Positions 35,712-45,939 of a DNA stretch of 64,000 bases are shown here, piece by piece (the stretch's first letter is position 1; every line of letters starts with the position of its first letter). The position numbers and the translations under genes were made by a program. The stretch is taken from NCBI GenBank assembly GCA_000171875.1, contig ABHI01000001.1, positions 372,001 through 436,000 of the forward strand, written 5' to 3'. The notes below the pieces were generated by a model. The model was not told the DNA's origin, searched no databases, and saw only the letters and a list, made by a program, of their open reading frames with translations. The stretch is from Flavobacteriales bacterium ALC-1. Lineage in GTDB: Bacteria; Bacteroidota; Bacteroidia; Flavobacteriales; Flavobacteriaceae.

Positions 35712-36623
35712 TTAATAGAATCTTGGAGATGAATAGTTTTTGCTTAATCCAAGTAAATCAAATTTATAGGTTAAAATAAATTCATGACTACCGCTATTAA
35801 AATTATTTAATGCATTTGTATTAAAATCATAAGCGTAGCCTAATCTTAAATCTGGCAGTACTTCTACTCCCATCATAGCAGTAATGGCATCTTGATACCT
35901 ATAAGACACACCCAACTCAAACTTTTCTTGGTACAATGCATTTAGAGAGAGGTCGAATGATAATGGTGAACCAAAAGATTGCTTAACGACTGTTGAAGGC
36001 TTCAATTTTATGTTATCAGCTACATCGAACACGTACCCACCCATCAAAAATAAGTGCAATTGATTTTGATAAAACACATCATTATTTGTATCTATTTGAT
36101 TTGGTAAAAGGTTTGGTGCCGATAATCCAACATAATACTTTTTACTATATAAAAATACTCCTGCCCCAATATTGAGAACTGTTTTGGTCGTATTTTGAAA
36201 AAAGGTATCATCATTTACATTGCTTTCAAATACATTAGTACTTAAATGGTCAAATCCTGTTTTAACACCAAATGACATTTTCAACCCTTCTTTAAGCTTA
36301 ATCTTATATGCTACATCTATATTAAACATGTTTTCAGTCTGTTTAATCGCTCCTCCTATTTCATCATTTAAGAAATTAAGACTTATTTCTATTTTATCAT
36401 TTAATGGAATATTAGCAAATATATTTCCTGTTTTTGGTGCACCATCTATACCAACCCATTGGCTACGATATAAACTTCCAACCTCAATTATTCCAGATTC
36501 ATCAATTACGTAACCTGGATTAATAATATTCATATTATACATGTATTGTGTATAATGTGGTTCTTGTTGTGCATATAAAGCTACCGAACTAAGTAAGAGT
36601 ATTATATATATATTTATTTTCAT
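35712..36623 (-). CDS. PorP/SprF family type IX secretion membrane protein
   Basis: A 303-residue outer-membrane beta-barrel with a signal peptide ending YAQQEP and the family N-terminus HYTQYMYNMNIINPGYVIDESG. The rest is alternating barrel strands, ending on a Tyr. In Flavobacterium SprF is needed for secretion of the type B adhesin SprB encoded next to it; here the upstream gene eight bases away is a type B sorting-domain protein, the same pairing. Confidence 0.94.
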   Translation of the reverse strand: MKINIYIILLLSSVALYAQQEPHYTQYMYNMNIINPGYVIDESGIIEVGSLYRSQWVGIDGAPKTGNIFANIPLNDKIEISLNFLNDEIGGAIKQTENMFNIDVAYKIKLKEGLKMSFGVKTGFDHLSTNVFESNVNDDTFFQNTTKTVLNIGAGVFLYSKKYYVGLSAPNLLPNQIDTNNDVFYQNQLHLFLMGGYVFDVADNIKLKPSTVVKQSFGSPLSFDLSLNALYQEKFELGVSYRYQDAITAMMGVEVLPDLRLGYAYDFNTNALNNFNSGSHEFILTYKFDLLGLSKNYSSPRFY

Positions 36624-36631
36624 TATATCTG

Positions 36632-39409
36632 TTATCTACTTAAATAAACACTGCCTTGAAATGGTTTCTCAATACCGTCGTTAGGATTGAAAATATAAAA
36701 ATATGTACCACTTGGCAATCGGTTACCAATTGTTAACGAGACATTAGAAGTACCATCAAAAAGCGATGTATTACGATTTCCTTTAAAAACTATAACACCA
36801 TATCTATTAAAAATTTCAATCGTAAAGTCTGGAAATATAATCGGCAGATTACATAAATCTAATACTTCATTTTCATTATCATTATTATCTGAAATACCAT
36901 CATTAATTTCACAACCATCACAAGTAGGATCTGCAAAAGGTAATACTGTAACAGTAATCTGTATTCTAACAGATTCACAACCATTAATATCTAAAGCTGA
37001 TAAATAATAATCTTCCCCATTAGCTAAAAGTAAATCTTCAGACAATGTATTTGTAGAGGTAGCTGTATCATAAACATTTAACGTTTCTCCACTATTAAAA
37101 ACTTCTAAATCCGAAATCGTAGCTGCATCCGTAACACAAAATGTTTGATTCTGCGCTATTGGAGATTCAACGTCAATAACAGTTAGTGTAATAATTGAAC
37201 TCGATATACTACACATAGGGTCGCTCTGTACGTTATATTGGAAATCATAAGATCCTTCATCTAAAATCGTCACATCTACAATATTACCAGTTAAAGCATT
37301 GGTCATATCACTATCTACAAAAACACCTCCTGTATCAGCCAAATCATCTAAAAGATCAAGCAAGTCTACTTGAAGGTCTGACTTACAAACTGTAGCATCC
37401 ATATCACTTCCTGCATTTGCATTGTCTAAAATCACAACAGTTATAATAGCTTGGCTACCTGAACAAATTAAATCTGCTCCATTTCCATTATTTGGTACGG
37501 TATAAAAATAATCTCCTTGTTCAAAAAGTGAAGGGTCAAAATTCACATCATTTGTTGTAGACACAAAACCATTAGGTCCAGCCCAGGTACCATTAGAATT
37601 AGGGTTACCATCTAGTTCATCAAAAAGATTAAATACAGCCTCATCGCTACAAACACTTATTGTTTTATCATTTCCTGCTTGGTACTCCTCATATACTGTA
37701 AATGTTAGGTTTGCTGTATCTGTACAATTACCTGGTGCAGTTGTAGAATACACAAAACTAAAAGTTTGTTGGCCATTAATTTCTGGAATTGTAAATGGAT
37801 TATTTATTATATCATTTGTTACCGCATCAGACCAAACTCCTAATGGCCCTGAATAAATAGGATCCTGAATTCCATTTGTATTTAATAAAGTAATTAAATC
37901 TACAGGAGTTGCAAAACTAGATTCACAAAATTCTAATCCAATGGTATCTTCACCTGCATAATTCTCAGGGTTAATTACAATAATTACTTGTGCCGATTCC
38001 GAATTACATAGCCCAGTGCTCGCATCGAATGTACTTGTACAAGCATCTGTATAATTTATAACCTGAAAATCATCAATTCCACAGTTGACTTCAGGATCAA
38101 CGGTATACTCAAAAATATATGTACCAGGCTCTGCACCAACCAAACTAACGGGCCCTAAATATGAATAACCCACTGATGGTGTACACCCGCCATCATTACC
38201 AACTAATCCTAAGTCAGAGGGTCCCGAAACAAAACTCCATTGCGTACAAGAATCGGAAGGGTAATCATACACCACTCCATTTTCATTTGCAAATATTAAT
38301 TGGTCATATAAATTAATTGTTGCCGGTATTAATGGATCATATTCACAAAATTCAGCAGCATCAGGTTGAGAGAAAGGCCTCAAATATTCGTATAGTTTAA
38401 AACTGACTATAGTCTCTGAATCATCACATACCCCTGATCTTTGGTCTACTGAATATTTAAAATCAAGCTCAATACACCCAAATCTCGGATTGCTATTTAT
38501 AATTTGTTGATATATACTATTTATATTTATTGAAGAATCTCCTAAGGATGTAATTTCTCCAAACATATCCATCTCCCAAGTACCTTCTGAATCTTCAAAT
38601 AATAAAAACTCATCATCTCTTAAGTCAATATTATTATCATAATCCCCATTTAATATAGAACTTTCACAAATTCTTTTGTTTTGTGCCAAACCAGAAAAAA
38701 CTTCCCGAACTACTGAAACTTTAATTCTAGTTTCTTGTACAAGATCACACGGAGCAATACCTTCAACTCTATAGACCAATTCAAATGTTTCTTCATCTAC
38801 TAAAGGAGGTCCATCACTATAGGGTATAGTAACGTACAAATCTGAGTCAATAATCTCAATAAAGTTAGGGCTACTACCTTCGTAGAACCACTCACCATTA
38901 GAGTGAGGGCTAGGCAATGATTCTAAAGCCTCATATAAATCCATATCTGGTAATGAAACACATAAATCAGTTGGTGTTGATCCTTCATCACAAACCTGTA
39001 TATTAACATCATTTAAATTAGTAGGTAATGCAACACCCGAAAATGCACCTAATACTAAATTAATAGTTAAAGCAACATCCGAACCACACGTTGAATTAGT
39101 TAATTGAAACTGATAATCTGTATTGGATGTTGAAGATTCATTTAAATCCCACAAAAACAAATCGCCTGTCGATTCGACCAAAGCGAAATTAAAGCCAGGA
39201 TCAAACCATGTACCTGCTTCTATCGTATCACCAGTAAGATTGGTATACTCATCGTATAAATTTATAATTCCATCAAAAGTACCATCATTATCATAGTCTA
39301 TTTGCGTCATATCACAAATAACAATGGTTGCTTCTATGTTACACTGAGCTTGTGTAGACATAAACAAAGATGTTATGACTATACAAGTAATTATCCTAAA
39401 TGTATTCAA
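36632..39409 (-). CDS. secreted protein with T9SS type B (gliding motility-associated) C-terminal domain
   Basis: A 925-residue surface protein with a signal peptide (ITSLFMSTQAQ), a series of cysteine-bearing beta-sandwich segments (patterns such as 'CDEGSTPTDLCVSLPDMDLYEAL' and 'VCKSDLQVDLLDLLDDLAD' recur, seven or so copies), and the C-terminal CHU_C/type B domain (FPDFTIEIFNRYGVIVFKGN ... NRLPSGTYFYIFNPNDG). Type B proteins remain at the cell surface and need a dedicated SprF-like partner, which is the next gene. A repeat-based adhesin is likely; the ligand is unknown. Confidence 0.9.
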   Translation of the reverse strand: MNTFRIITCIVITSLFMSTQAQCNIEATIVICDMTQIDYDNDGTFDGIINLYDEYTNLTGDTIEAGTWFDPGFNFALVESTGDLFLWDLNESSTSNTDYQFQLTNSTCGSDVALTINLVLGAFSGVALPTNLNDVNIQVCDEGSTPTDLCVSLPDMDLYEALESLPSPHSNGEWFYEGSSPNFIEIIDSDLYVTIPYSDGPPLVDEETFELVYRVEGIAPCDLVQETRIKVSVVREVFSGLAQNKRICESSILNGDYDNNIDLRDDEFLLFEDSEGTWEMDMFGEITSLGDSSININSIYQQIINSNPRFGCIELDFKYSVDQRSGVCDDSETIVSFKLYEYLRPFSQPDAAEFCEYDPLIPATINLYDQLIFANENGVVYDYPSDSCTQWSFVSGPSDLGLVGNDGGCTPSVGYSYLGPVSLVGAEPGTYIFEYTVDPEVNCGIDDFQVINYTDACTSTFDASTGLCNSESAQVIIVINPENYAGEDTIGLEFCESSFATPVDLITLLNTNGIQDPIYSGPLGVWSDAVTNDIINNPFTIPEINGQQTFSFVYSTTAPGNCTDTANLTFTVYEEYQAGNDKTISVCSDEAVFNLFDELDGNPNSNGTWAGPNGFVSTTNDVNFDPSLFEQGDYFYTVPNNGNGADLICSGSQAIITVVILDNANAGSDMDATVCKSDLQVDLLDLLDDLADTGGVFVDSDMTNALTGNIVDVTILDEGSYDFQYNVQSDPMCSISSSIITLTVIDVESPIAQNQTFCVTDAATISDLEVFNSGETLNVYDTATSTNTLSEDLLLANGEDYYLSALDINGCESVRIQITVTVLPFADPTCDGCEINDGISDNNDNENEVLDLCNLPIIFPDFTIEIFNRYGVIVFKGNRNTSLFDGTSNVSLTIGNRLPSGTYFYIFNPNDGIEKPFQGSVYLSR

Positions 39410-39517
39410 TCCCCAAATTTTAAGTAGCCGAAAGATACTTATATAGAATCATGTTTTGTAATAAAAAACTTCAAAATGTTAACAATTTTATGTTAATATC
39501 TCAAAAAATTAACAGTT

Positions 39518-40201
39518 TTAAGGTGTAGAATTAGAGACTTGCAGCACCTTACCATTATAATAAGTATTGCCATTTAATGCAAAATCATAAATGTAATTTG
39601 CCATTTCTAGAGCAGTTGTTGGTGCTTTATAATCAGGAAATGCTTCGGCAAGCATTTCGGTTTGTACAGCTCCTAAAGCCAAAACATTAAACTGAGGTCC
39701 GGCTTCTTTATATTCTTCGGCTAATAATTCAGTAAGTGTAATTACGGCTCCTTTGCTTGAACTATAAGCTGAAAGCCCAGGGAATTTTACACTTCCTTGA
39801 ATACCTCCCATAGAACTAATAGTAACCACATGACCTTCTTGTTTCATAAAAGGTAACACAACTCTTGTCATTTCTGAAACACCAAATACGTTAGTCTTAT
39901 ATACGTTCTCAAAATCCTCGAAGGTTGTTTCCGCAAAAGGTTTGTTTAATAATGTTCCTGCATTATTAATAATAACATCTACATGTTGCCATTCCGTTTT
40001 AATAAAGTTTTCGACCTTTTTGTAATCTTCTTTATTACATAGGTCAAAGGATAAAGAGGTTATGTTTTCAAAATGTAAATTATTTACAGGCTGTGCATTT
40101 CTAGATAATGCTAGAACATTATAACCTTCATTGGCAAATAAATGAACCAACTCAAACCCAATACCTCTACTGGTCCCAGTAATGATTATATTTTTACTCA
40201 T
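39518..40201 (-). CDS. SDR family oxidoreductase
   Basis: A 227-residue short-chain dehydrogenase/reductase: cofactor motif TGTSRGIGFEL, NNAG at about residue 80, catalytic Ser in VTISSMGG and the Tyr-x3-Lys in YSSSKG. The basic residue pattern and early Arg after the glycine motif suit NADP(H). The substrate is unknown. The start codon region overlaps the stop of the upstream M28 peptidase gene by eight bases, so the two are cotranscribed. Confidence 0.93.
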   Translation of the reverse strand: MSKNIIITGTSRGIGFELVHLFANEGYNVLALSRNAQPVNNLHFENITSLSFDLCNKEDYKKVENFIKTEWQHVDVIINNAGTLLNKPFAETTFEDFENVYKTNVFGVSEMTRVVLPFMKQEGHVVTISSMGGIQGSVKFPGLSAYSSSKGAVITLTELLAEEYKEAGPQFNVLALGAVQTEMLAEAFPDYKAPTTALEMANYIYDFALNGNTYYNGKVLQVSNSTP

Positions 40202-41201
40202 CCTTTAATACAACTTCTTTTGTTGGTGCATTCATCATACCTTCAAGCGCAGGAATCATCTTATTTATAAAACTTGCCATATGTTTGTAATCCATTTTAT
40301 CTGCCTCATCATCAACGTGATGGTAGTAATCAAAGTTAGTAAAATCGAAAGTAGAGATTGCATGAGCAGGTATATTCAACTCTTTAAAAAAAGGAAAGTT
40401 ATCAGATCGCATAAATAAGTTCATCTCACTTGCTTTAGAAAAGAAGCCAACAACTTCTTCACCAGCATACTTATTTAAAGTTTTAGCAAAATTAGAACGT
40501 TTATAACCGCTCATATAAGCCATAGAAACATCTGATGCTCTAGGCACTCCGATCATTTCAAAATTAATCATTGTATAAGCATTTATGCCTTCAGATTTTA
40601 AACGCTCTGCCAAATGTCCTGAGCCCTTTAAACCCATTTCCTCTGCTGAATATAATGTAATTAAAATACTACGCTTATTCGTTTTTGATTTCGCAAAATA
40701 TTTTCCAAATTCCATAGCAGCAATAGTTCCTGAAGCATCATCATTAGCTCCGTTTGCAATCTTATCTCCATTAACTTCTTTACCTTGACCTATATGATCG
40801 TAGTGACCACCTAAAATGATAAACTCATTTTTTAGTTTAGGATCATTACCTTCTATCATCCCAATGATATTAAATCCTTTTATAGCTTCATCTGGATTTG
40901 AACTTCTTCGATTCTTAAATTCGAAATTATCACGATAGGTTTCAAAATAGGGTTTGATATCATTTGCATTAAAGTAATTTTCAATAAAAACTGCAGCTTT
41001 CTCAATACCTTCACTTCCTGTTGCTCTTCCTGCCAATTCATCTGAGGCCAGATACTCCATGCTTGTTTTAATATCATTTGCTGAAATATCTATTTTCTCT
41101 GAACTTTTACCATCTTGTCCTGATTTACCATCTGCACCTTTTTGCTTAACTGCACATGCAATTAATAAAGTAAAAAGAAGTATTGGGATTATTTTTTTCA
41201 T
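40194..41201 (-). CDS. M28-family zinc aminopeptidase lipoprotein
   Basis: A 335-residue exopeptidase with a lipoprotein signal (LLFTLLIACAVKQ, Cys16). A short collagen-like stretch (GADGKSGQDGKSS) links it to the catalytic domain. Zinc ligands are visible: HYDHIG, NDDASG (bridging Asp), the EE of SAEEMGLKG and the late HHVDDE; the fourth ligand position has Glu in NFEMIG where Asp is usual. It would act in the periplasm or on the surface. Coupled to the downstream SDR gene. Confidence 0.93.
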   Translation of the reverse strand: MKKIIPILLFTLLIACAVKQKGADGKSGQDGKSSEKIDISANDIKTSMEYLASDELAGRATGSEGIEKAAVFIENYFNANDIKPYFETYRDNFEFKNRRSSNPDEAIKGFNIIGMIEGNDPKLKNEFIILGGHYDHIGQGKEVNGDKIANGANDDASGTIAAMEFGKYFAKSKTNKRSILITLYSAEEMGLKGSGHLAERLKSEGINAYTMINFEMIGVPRASDVSMAYMSGYKRSNFAKTLNKYAGEEVVGFFSKASEMNLFMRSDNFPFFKELNIPAHAISTFDFTNFDYYHHVDDEADKMDYKHMASFINKMIPALEGMMNAPTKEVVLKDE

Positions 41202-41227
41202 AGTTATTTTTATTTGAGTTTAAAGAT

Positions 41228-41264
41228 AAAAAAATCCTGTTTCAAACTAATGAAACAGGATTTT
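41228..41264 (-). terminator. terminator after the pyruvate dehydrogenase genes
   Basis: A 14-bp stem (AAAATCCTGTTTCA and complement, 41231-41264) with a six-base loop; read on the minus strand it ends in seven T's. It lies about 50 bases past the E2 stop codon. Confidence 0.88.
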
Positions 41265-41314
41265 AATATTATAAGATTTTTGCATTTGTTCAGAATAACA
41301 AATCAACTTAAATT

Positions 41315-42934
41315 TTATACCAACATCGTTACAGGGTTTTCAATGTAACCTTTCAATGTTTGAAGGAATTGAGCTCCAGTAGCACCATCTACTGTTCTAT
41401 GATCGCAAGCCATAGTTAACTTCATGGTGTTACCAGGAACGACAACTCCATCTTTTACTACTGGCTTAGATACAATCGTACCAACTGATAAAATTGCTGA
41501 ATTTGGTTGATTGATAATAGATGTGAAACTTTCTATACCAAACATTCCTAAATTAGAAATGGTAAACGTACTACCTTCCATTTCATCTAAAGTTAGCTTC
41601 TTGTTTCTTGCTTTACCAGCATAGTCTTTAACTGCTGCCCCAATTTGAGTTAAACTTTGTTCGTTTGCAAACTTTACAACTGGTACAACTAATCCGTCTG
41701 GTACTGCTACAGCTACTCCAATATGTACATGATTGTTTAATTGCATTCTATCATCAAACCATTGCGAATTTACTTGTGGATGCTGACGTAACGCTAAAGC
41801 ACAAGCCTTAACAATCATATCGTTATAAGAAATTTTTGTGTCTGGTATTGAATTGTATTGAGCTCTAAACGCCATTGCATTTTCCATATCAAACTCTACA
41901 TTTAAATAATAATGTGGAGCAGAGAATTTAGATTTAGCTAAATTCTTAGCAATAGCCTTACGCATATTCGAATTTGACACCTCATCGTAATTTTCTTGTC
42001 CAGATGGCACAAATTTAGCTATTGGCGCAGATGATTGTGTTACTACAGATGGTGTGAAGTTTTCAATATCTTTTTTTACAATACGTCCATTTTCACCAGA
42101 ACCTTTGACTTGAGTTAAGTTAATCCCTTTCTCTTCTGCCATCTTTTTGGCTAGAGGTGACGCGAAAACTCTCCCTCCTGAAGAATTCTCAACTGTGCTC
42201 GAAGCGACAGTCGCCTTGGATTCTACTTTTTTAGTCTCTGTTTTTTTAACCTCTGCCTTAGTTTCCTTTTTGGTTTCTCCAGTATCTGCTTTAAAGTTTT
42301 TAGCAACGTCAGATACATCTGTTCCTTTTGGTCCAATAATGGCTAATAACGAATCAACTTTGGCAGTTTCTCCTTCATTTAATCCAATATGTAATAATGT
42401 TCCTGATTGGAAAGATTCAAACTCCATAGTGGCTTTATCTGTTTCAATCTCGGCTAATATATCTCCTTCTTCAACGTCTTCACCCACTTTCTTTAACCAA
42501 GTAGCAACAGTTCCTTCTTCCATCGTATCACTAAGACGTGGCATTGTTACAACAATGACTCCTTCAGGTAATTCTTGAGTTGATGACGAATCATAGTCTA
42601 CATCAGAAACATCAGTAACAGTATCTTCTCCTTCAGGAATTGCATCAGACTTTTCAACTTCTGCACTTCCATTTAACAATTTAGATATGTCCTCACCTTC
42701 ATCACCAATAATAGCTAAAAGCGTATCTACTTTAGCTGTCTCTCCTTCTGCAATTCCGATATGAAGTAATGTGCCTTCATTAAAAGACTCAAACTCCATA
42801 GTTGCTTTATCAGTTTCAATCTCAGCTAAAATATCTCCTTCTTCTACTTTATCGCCAACCTTTTTTAACCAAGAAGCTACTGTTCCTTCTTCCATCGTAT
42901 CGCTTAAACGCGGCATGTTAATTACTTCTGCCAT
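41315..42934 (-). CDS. pdhC: pyruvate dehydrogenase E2, dihydrolipoamide acetyltransferase with two lipoyl domains
   Basis: A 539-residue E2 core subunit. Two nearly identical lipoyl domains (about 1-80 and 130-205), each with the lipoylated Lys in EIETDKATMEFES, are followed by an Ala/Lys/Thr-rich linker, the E3-binding domain (FASPLAKKMAEEKGINLTQVKGSGENGRIVKKDI) and the catalytic acetyltransferase domain with the active-site His in CDHRTVDGA. It transfers the acetyl group to CoA. It follows the E1-alpha gene after three bases. E1-beta is not next to it, as usual in this family. Confidence 0.97.
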   Translation of the reverse strand: MAEVINMPRLSDTMEEGTVASWLKKVGDKVEEGDILAEIETDKATMEFESFNEGTLLHIGIAEGETAKVDTLLAIIGDEGEDISKLLNGSAEVEKSDAIPEGEDTVTDVSDVDYDSSSTQELPEGVIVVTMPRLSDTMEEGTVATWLKKVGEDVEEGDILAEIETDKATMEFESFQSGTLLHIGLNEGETAKVDSLLAIIGPKGTDVSDVAKNFKADTGETKKETKAEVKKTETKKVESKATVASSTVENSSGGRVFASPLAKKMAEEKGINLTQVKGSGENGRIVKKDIENFTPSVVTQSSAPIAKFVPSGQENYDEVSNSNMRKAIAKNLAKSKFSAPHYYLNVEFDMENAMAFRAQYNSIPDTKISYNDMIVKACALALRQHPQVNSQWFDDRMQLNNHVHIGVAVAVPDGLVVPVVKFANEQSLTQIGAAVKDYAGKARNKKLTLDEMEGSTFTISNLGMFGIESFTSIINQPNSAILSVGTIVSKPVVKDGVVVPGNTMKLTMACDHRTVDGATGAQFLQTLKGYIENPVTMLV

Positions 42935-42937
42935 AGC

Positions 42938-43939
42938 TTACTTAATTTTGTGGTCTATAAATGGATAATCATCTTGCTCGTATACAGCGTCATACATGAC
43001 ACTCTTTTCTGGATACGGAGATTCTTCTGCAAATTTCTCGCATTCTAAAACTCTTGTTTTAACGCCTTTATCTATTTCCTTCAATTCTGCTTCAGTAGCA
43101 TACTTTTTTTCAAGGATAATATCTTTTACTTGAGTTATTGGATCTATTTTCTTGTACTCTTCCACCTCATCTTTTGTTCGGTAATGTTGTGCATCAGACA
43201 TTGAATGTCCTCTATAACGATACGTTTTCACTTCTAAAAACGAAGGTCCTCCACCAGTTCTAGCACGCTGTATTGCTTCATCAAAAGCTTCAGCAACCTT
43301 AATAGGATTCATTCCGTCAACAGGTCCTGAAGGCATTTCGTAACCCAAACCTAATTTCCAAATATCTGTATGGTTTGCTGTACGCTCTACTGAAGTTCCC
43401 ATTGCATAACCATTGTTTTCGCAAACAAAAATCACTGGTAATTTCCACAACATAGCCATATTAAAAGTTTCATGCAAAGAACCTTGCCTAGCAGCACCAT
43501 CACCAAAACAACATATTGTTACCGCGTCTTTATCATGGTATTTATCACCAAAAGCAATACCTGCTCCTAAAGGAATCTGACCGCCAACAATACCATGACC
43601 CCCATAAAAACGATGCTCTTTAGAAAAGATATGCATAGAACCACCAAGACCTTGAGAGGTCCCAGTTGCTTTACCATATAACTCAGCCATAACACGTTTT
43701 GGATCCACTCCCATACCAATGGGCTGAACGTGATTACGATAAGCAGTAATCATTTTATCCTTAGTTAAATCCATAGCATGTAGAGCTCCCGCTAAAACAG
43801 CTTCTTGTCCATTATATAAATGAAGGAATCCTCTAACTTTTTGTTGAATATATACTGCCGCTAATTTGTCTTCAAACTTTCGCCAAAACAGCATGTCCTC
43901 GTACCACTTTAGGTAAACTTCTTTTGTTATTTTTTGCAT
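42938..43939 (-). CDS. pdhA: pyruvate dehydrogenase E1 component, alpha subunit
   Basis: A 333-residue thiamine diphosphate enzyme subunit. The TPP-binding motif runs from CCFGDGAARQGSLHE to FVCENNGYAMGTS (GDG ... NN), and the phosphorylation-loop region YRYRGHSMSD is conserved. With E1-beta it decarboxylates pyruvate and acetylates the E2 lipoyl arm. First gene of the two-gene operon with E2; a TAnnTTTG-like -7 box lies upstream on the minus strand at 44027-44034 without a clear -33 element. Confidence 0.97.
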   Translation of the reverse strand: MQKITKEVYLKWYEDMLFWRKFEDKLAAVYIQQKVRGFLHLYNGQEAVLAGALHAMDLTKDKMITAYRNHVQPIGMGVDPKRVMAELYGKATGTSQGLGGSMHIFSKEHRFYGGHGIVGGQIPLGAGIAFGDKYHDKDAVTICCFGDGAARQGSLHETFNMAMLWKLPVIFVCENNGYAMGTSVERTANHTDIWKLGLGYEMPSGPVDGMNPIKVAEAFDEAIQRARTGGGPSFLEVKTYRYRGHSMSDAQHYRTKDEVEEYKKIDPITQVKDIILEKKYATEAELKEIDKGVKTRVLECEKFAEESPYPEKSVMYDAVYEQDDYPFIDHKIK

Positions 43940-44108
43940 TTAACCAATCTGTTATTTAAAAACTAATTAATTCAATTTAGGGTAAACTTTATAAAACCCT
44001 AATTTAAATTAGGACTAAGCTAATCACAAAAATAACACTTTAGAAAATAATGAAGAAACAGTATATGGTAAAAAACAAGCGATTAATAAATTTTATCTAA
44101 CGAAAACG

Positions 44109-44591
44109 TTATAATACTGAATTGTCAAAAAGTAAAGGCAATAAGTTTGCTAACGAATCTGATTTTATAACCTTCCCTGCAGCTCCCATAAAATAGATTT
44201 CTATAGGTAGACTTTGCTTTATTTCATATTCAGCAATGGATTGCCTACATGCACCACAAGGTGGAATAGGTGTATTGGTATCTTGTTTTTGTGAAGAAGC
44301 CGTAATTGCCATTTTTAATATTTTGGCATTAGGATACTTAGCACCAGCATAATAAACTGCAGTACGTTCTGCACATAAACCTGAAGGATAAGATGCATTT
44401 TCTTGGTTACTACCAATAACAACTTCGTTATTATCTAGCGACAATGCAGCACCAACATTAAACTTAGAATAAGGAGCATAAGCATTATTTCTTGCTTCAA
44501 TTGCAGAATTCATAAGCTGTTGAACTTCTTCAGGAAGCTCATTAATACTATCATAGACTTGTAAGGTGGTAGAAATAGTAATTTCGTTCAT
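44109..44591 (-). CDS. cdd: cytidine deaminase
   Basis: A 160-residue zinc deaminase turning cytidine and deoxycytidine into uridine forms. The catalytic motif CAERTAV gives one zinc Cys and the Glu proton shuttle; PCGACRQ gives the other two Cys ligands. SKFNVGAAL is the substrate-binding strand. This is the tetrameric short form. Position between porV and pdhA is conserved in Flavobacteriaceae. Confidence 0.96.
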   Translation of the reverse strand: MNEITISTTLQVYDSINELPEEVQQLMNSAIEARNNAYAPYSKFNVGAALSLDNNEVVIGSNQENASYPSGLCAERTAVYYAGAKYPNAKILKMAITASSQKQDTNTPIPPCGACRQSIAEYEIKQSLPIEIYFMGAAGKVIKSDSLANLLPLLFDNSVL

Positions 44592-44610
44592 GCTTTAGTA
44601 TCTATTTTAG

Positions 44611-44650
44611 ATAAAAAAACTATTGCTTTTAATAAAACAATAGTCTTTTA
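44611..44650 (-). terminator. terminator after porV
   Basis: ACTATTG (44619-44625) pairs with CAATAGT (44638-44644). Read on the minus strand the hairpin runs into seven T's. It separates porV from cdd. Confidence 0.75.
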
Positions 44651-44669
44651 ATTTGGTTAAAGCTATATT

Positions 44670-45929
44670 TTAATACTCATCATATGTACCATCGCCAAAA
44701 TTAAATGTTAACGAAAAACGTAGTGTATTTTCTAATGGACTCTGCACCTTAGATGCAGAAAATAAATATGATAAATCAATATTAATAGTTGTGTATTTAA
44801 AACCAGCACCAAGGGCAAAAAACTTTCTTGCTCCTTTATCTTCTGCTTCATTAAAATAACCTGCTCTAAAAGCAAAATTTTCTTGATAGGTATATTCCGC
44901 TCCTAGTGCCCAAGTAAATTCTCTTAGCTCTTCACTAAATCCTCCTGGCGCATCACCAAAAGACTGAAAAACACCGCTAATAAAACTTACATCTGTATCT
45001 TGTCCTTCTATAATTACGTTTCTTGTGATTGGATTGTTAGGAAAACCTTCTAAATCATCCTCACTCTCTTCATATGTTCCATTTCCATTATTGTCAGTGA
45101 ACTCATATTCATCACCTAAAACTGGAGGTGTTGGCACCAATAATTTTGCAACTTCAGCAGTAACTGCCAACTTGCTATATTCATCAAAAATAAAGTCGAA
45201 ACCACCACCTAATCTTAAAGTCGTAGGCTGAAAGTTTTCTCTACCACCATCGTCATACTTAAATTTTGGTCCTAAATTCTGAATAGCAAAACCTGCTCTC
45301 CATCGACCATTAAAATCGTTGTATGCCTCTTCTTCACTTTGGTAAAAACCAGTAATGTCTGCGCCAAAGGTACTCGCAGCTTGTGCATTAGAATTAGGTA
45401 ATTGCTGAATTCTAAGGTCAGATCTCATATAACGCATAGCAATAGCCATTGAAAACTGATCAGCTAAACGCAGTGTATATGCGATATCGGCTGTTAATTC
45501 ATTTGGTTTCACATTCACACCAGGATCATTTTCGTCTTGTGTTAAGGTAATTTCCCCTAAACTGAAATACTTAAAACTCGCAGAAACAGCACTGTATTCA
45601 TTTAATCTATTAAAATAAGTAGCATAACCAATTGAGATGTCATTTACCAATTTACTTAAATATGGGGTGTAACTTAAACTGATTCCAGATTTTGCTTCTG
45701 AAAACGCATATTTAGCTGGGTTCCATTGTTGTGAAAAGCCATCTACAGATGTCGCAACACCCATATCTCCCATAGCTGCAGATCTAGCATCTGGTGCGAT
45801 GAGCATAAATGGAACTCCGGTTGTTATGACTCTACTATCCGTACTTTTTGGAATTACTACAGTTTGCCCAAAATTTAGGTTAATGGCTGCAAATGTGATA
45901 AGGATTATTGCGTATTTCTTCATGTTCAT
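44670..45929 (-). CDS. porV: type IX secretion system outer-membrane protein PorV
   Basis: A 419-residue FadL-like beta-barrel with a signal peptide (IILITFAAINLNFGQ) and the PorV N-terminal hallmark GVPFMLIAPDARSAAMGDMGVATS followed by QQWNPAKYAF. PorV receives type A cargo emerging from the SprA channel and hands it to the PorU sortase. porU lies directly upstream on the same strand, but porV has its own well-matched promoter (45971-46000), so it can be expressed independently. Confidence 0.97.
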   Translation of the reverse strand: MNMKKYAIILITFAAINLNFGQTVVIPKSTDSRVITTGVPFMLIAPDARSAAMGDMGVATSVDGFSQQWNPAKYAFSEAKSGISLSYTPYLSKLVNDISIGYATYFNRLNEYSAVSASFKYFSLGEITLTQDENDPGVNVKPNELTADIAYTLRLADQFSMAIAMRYMRSDLRIQQLPNSNAQAASTFGADITGFYQSEEEAYNDFNGRWRAGFAIQNLGPKFKYDDGGRENFQPTTLRLGGGFDFIFDEYSKLAVTAEVAKLLVPTPPVLGDEYEFTDNNGNGTYEESEDDLEGFPNNPITRNVIIEGQDTDVSFISGVFQSFGDAPGGFSEELREFTWALGAEYTYQENFAFRAGYFNEAEDKGARKFFALGAGFKYTTINIDLSYLFSASKVQSPLENTLRFSLTFNFGDGTYDEY

Positions 45930-45939
45930 TTTTAGTTAT

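Noticed and set aside
42147..42578. 143-codon plus-strand frame inside the E2 gene
   Set aside because: Mirror of the lipoyl-domain coding sequence; the E2 frame is fully conserved.
41500..42930. Repeated DNA inside the E2 gene
   Set aside because: Explained by two homologous lipoyl domains within one protein.
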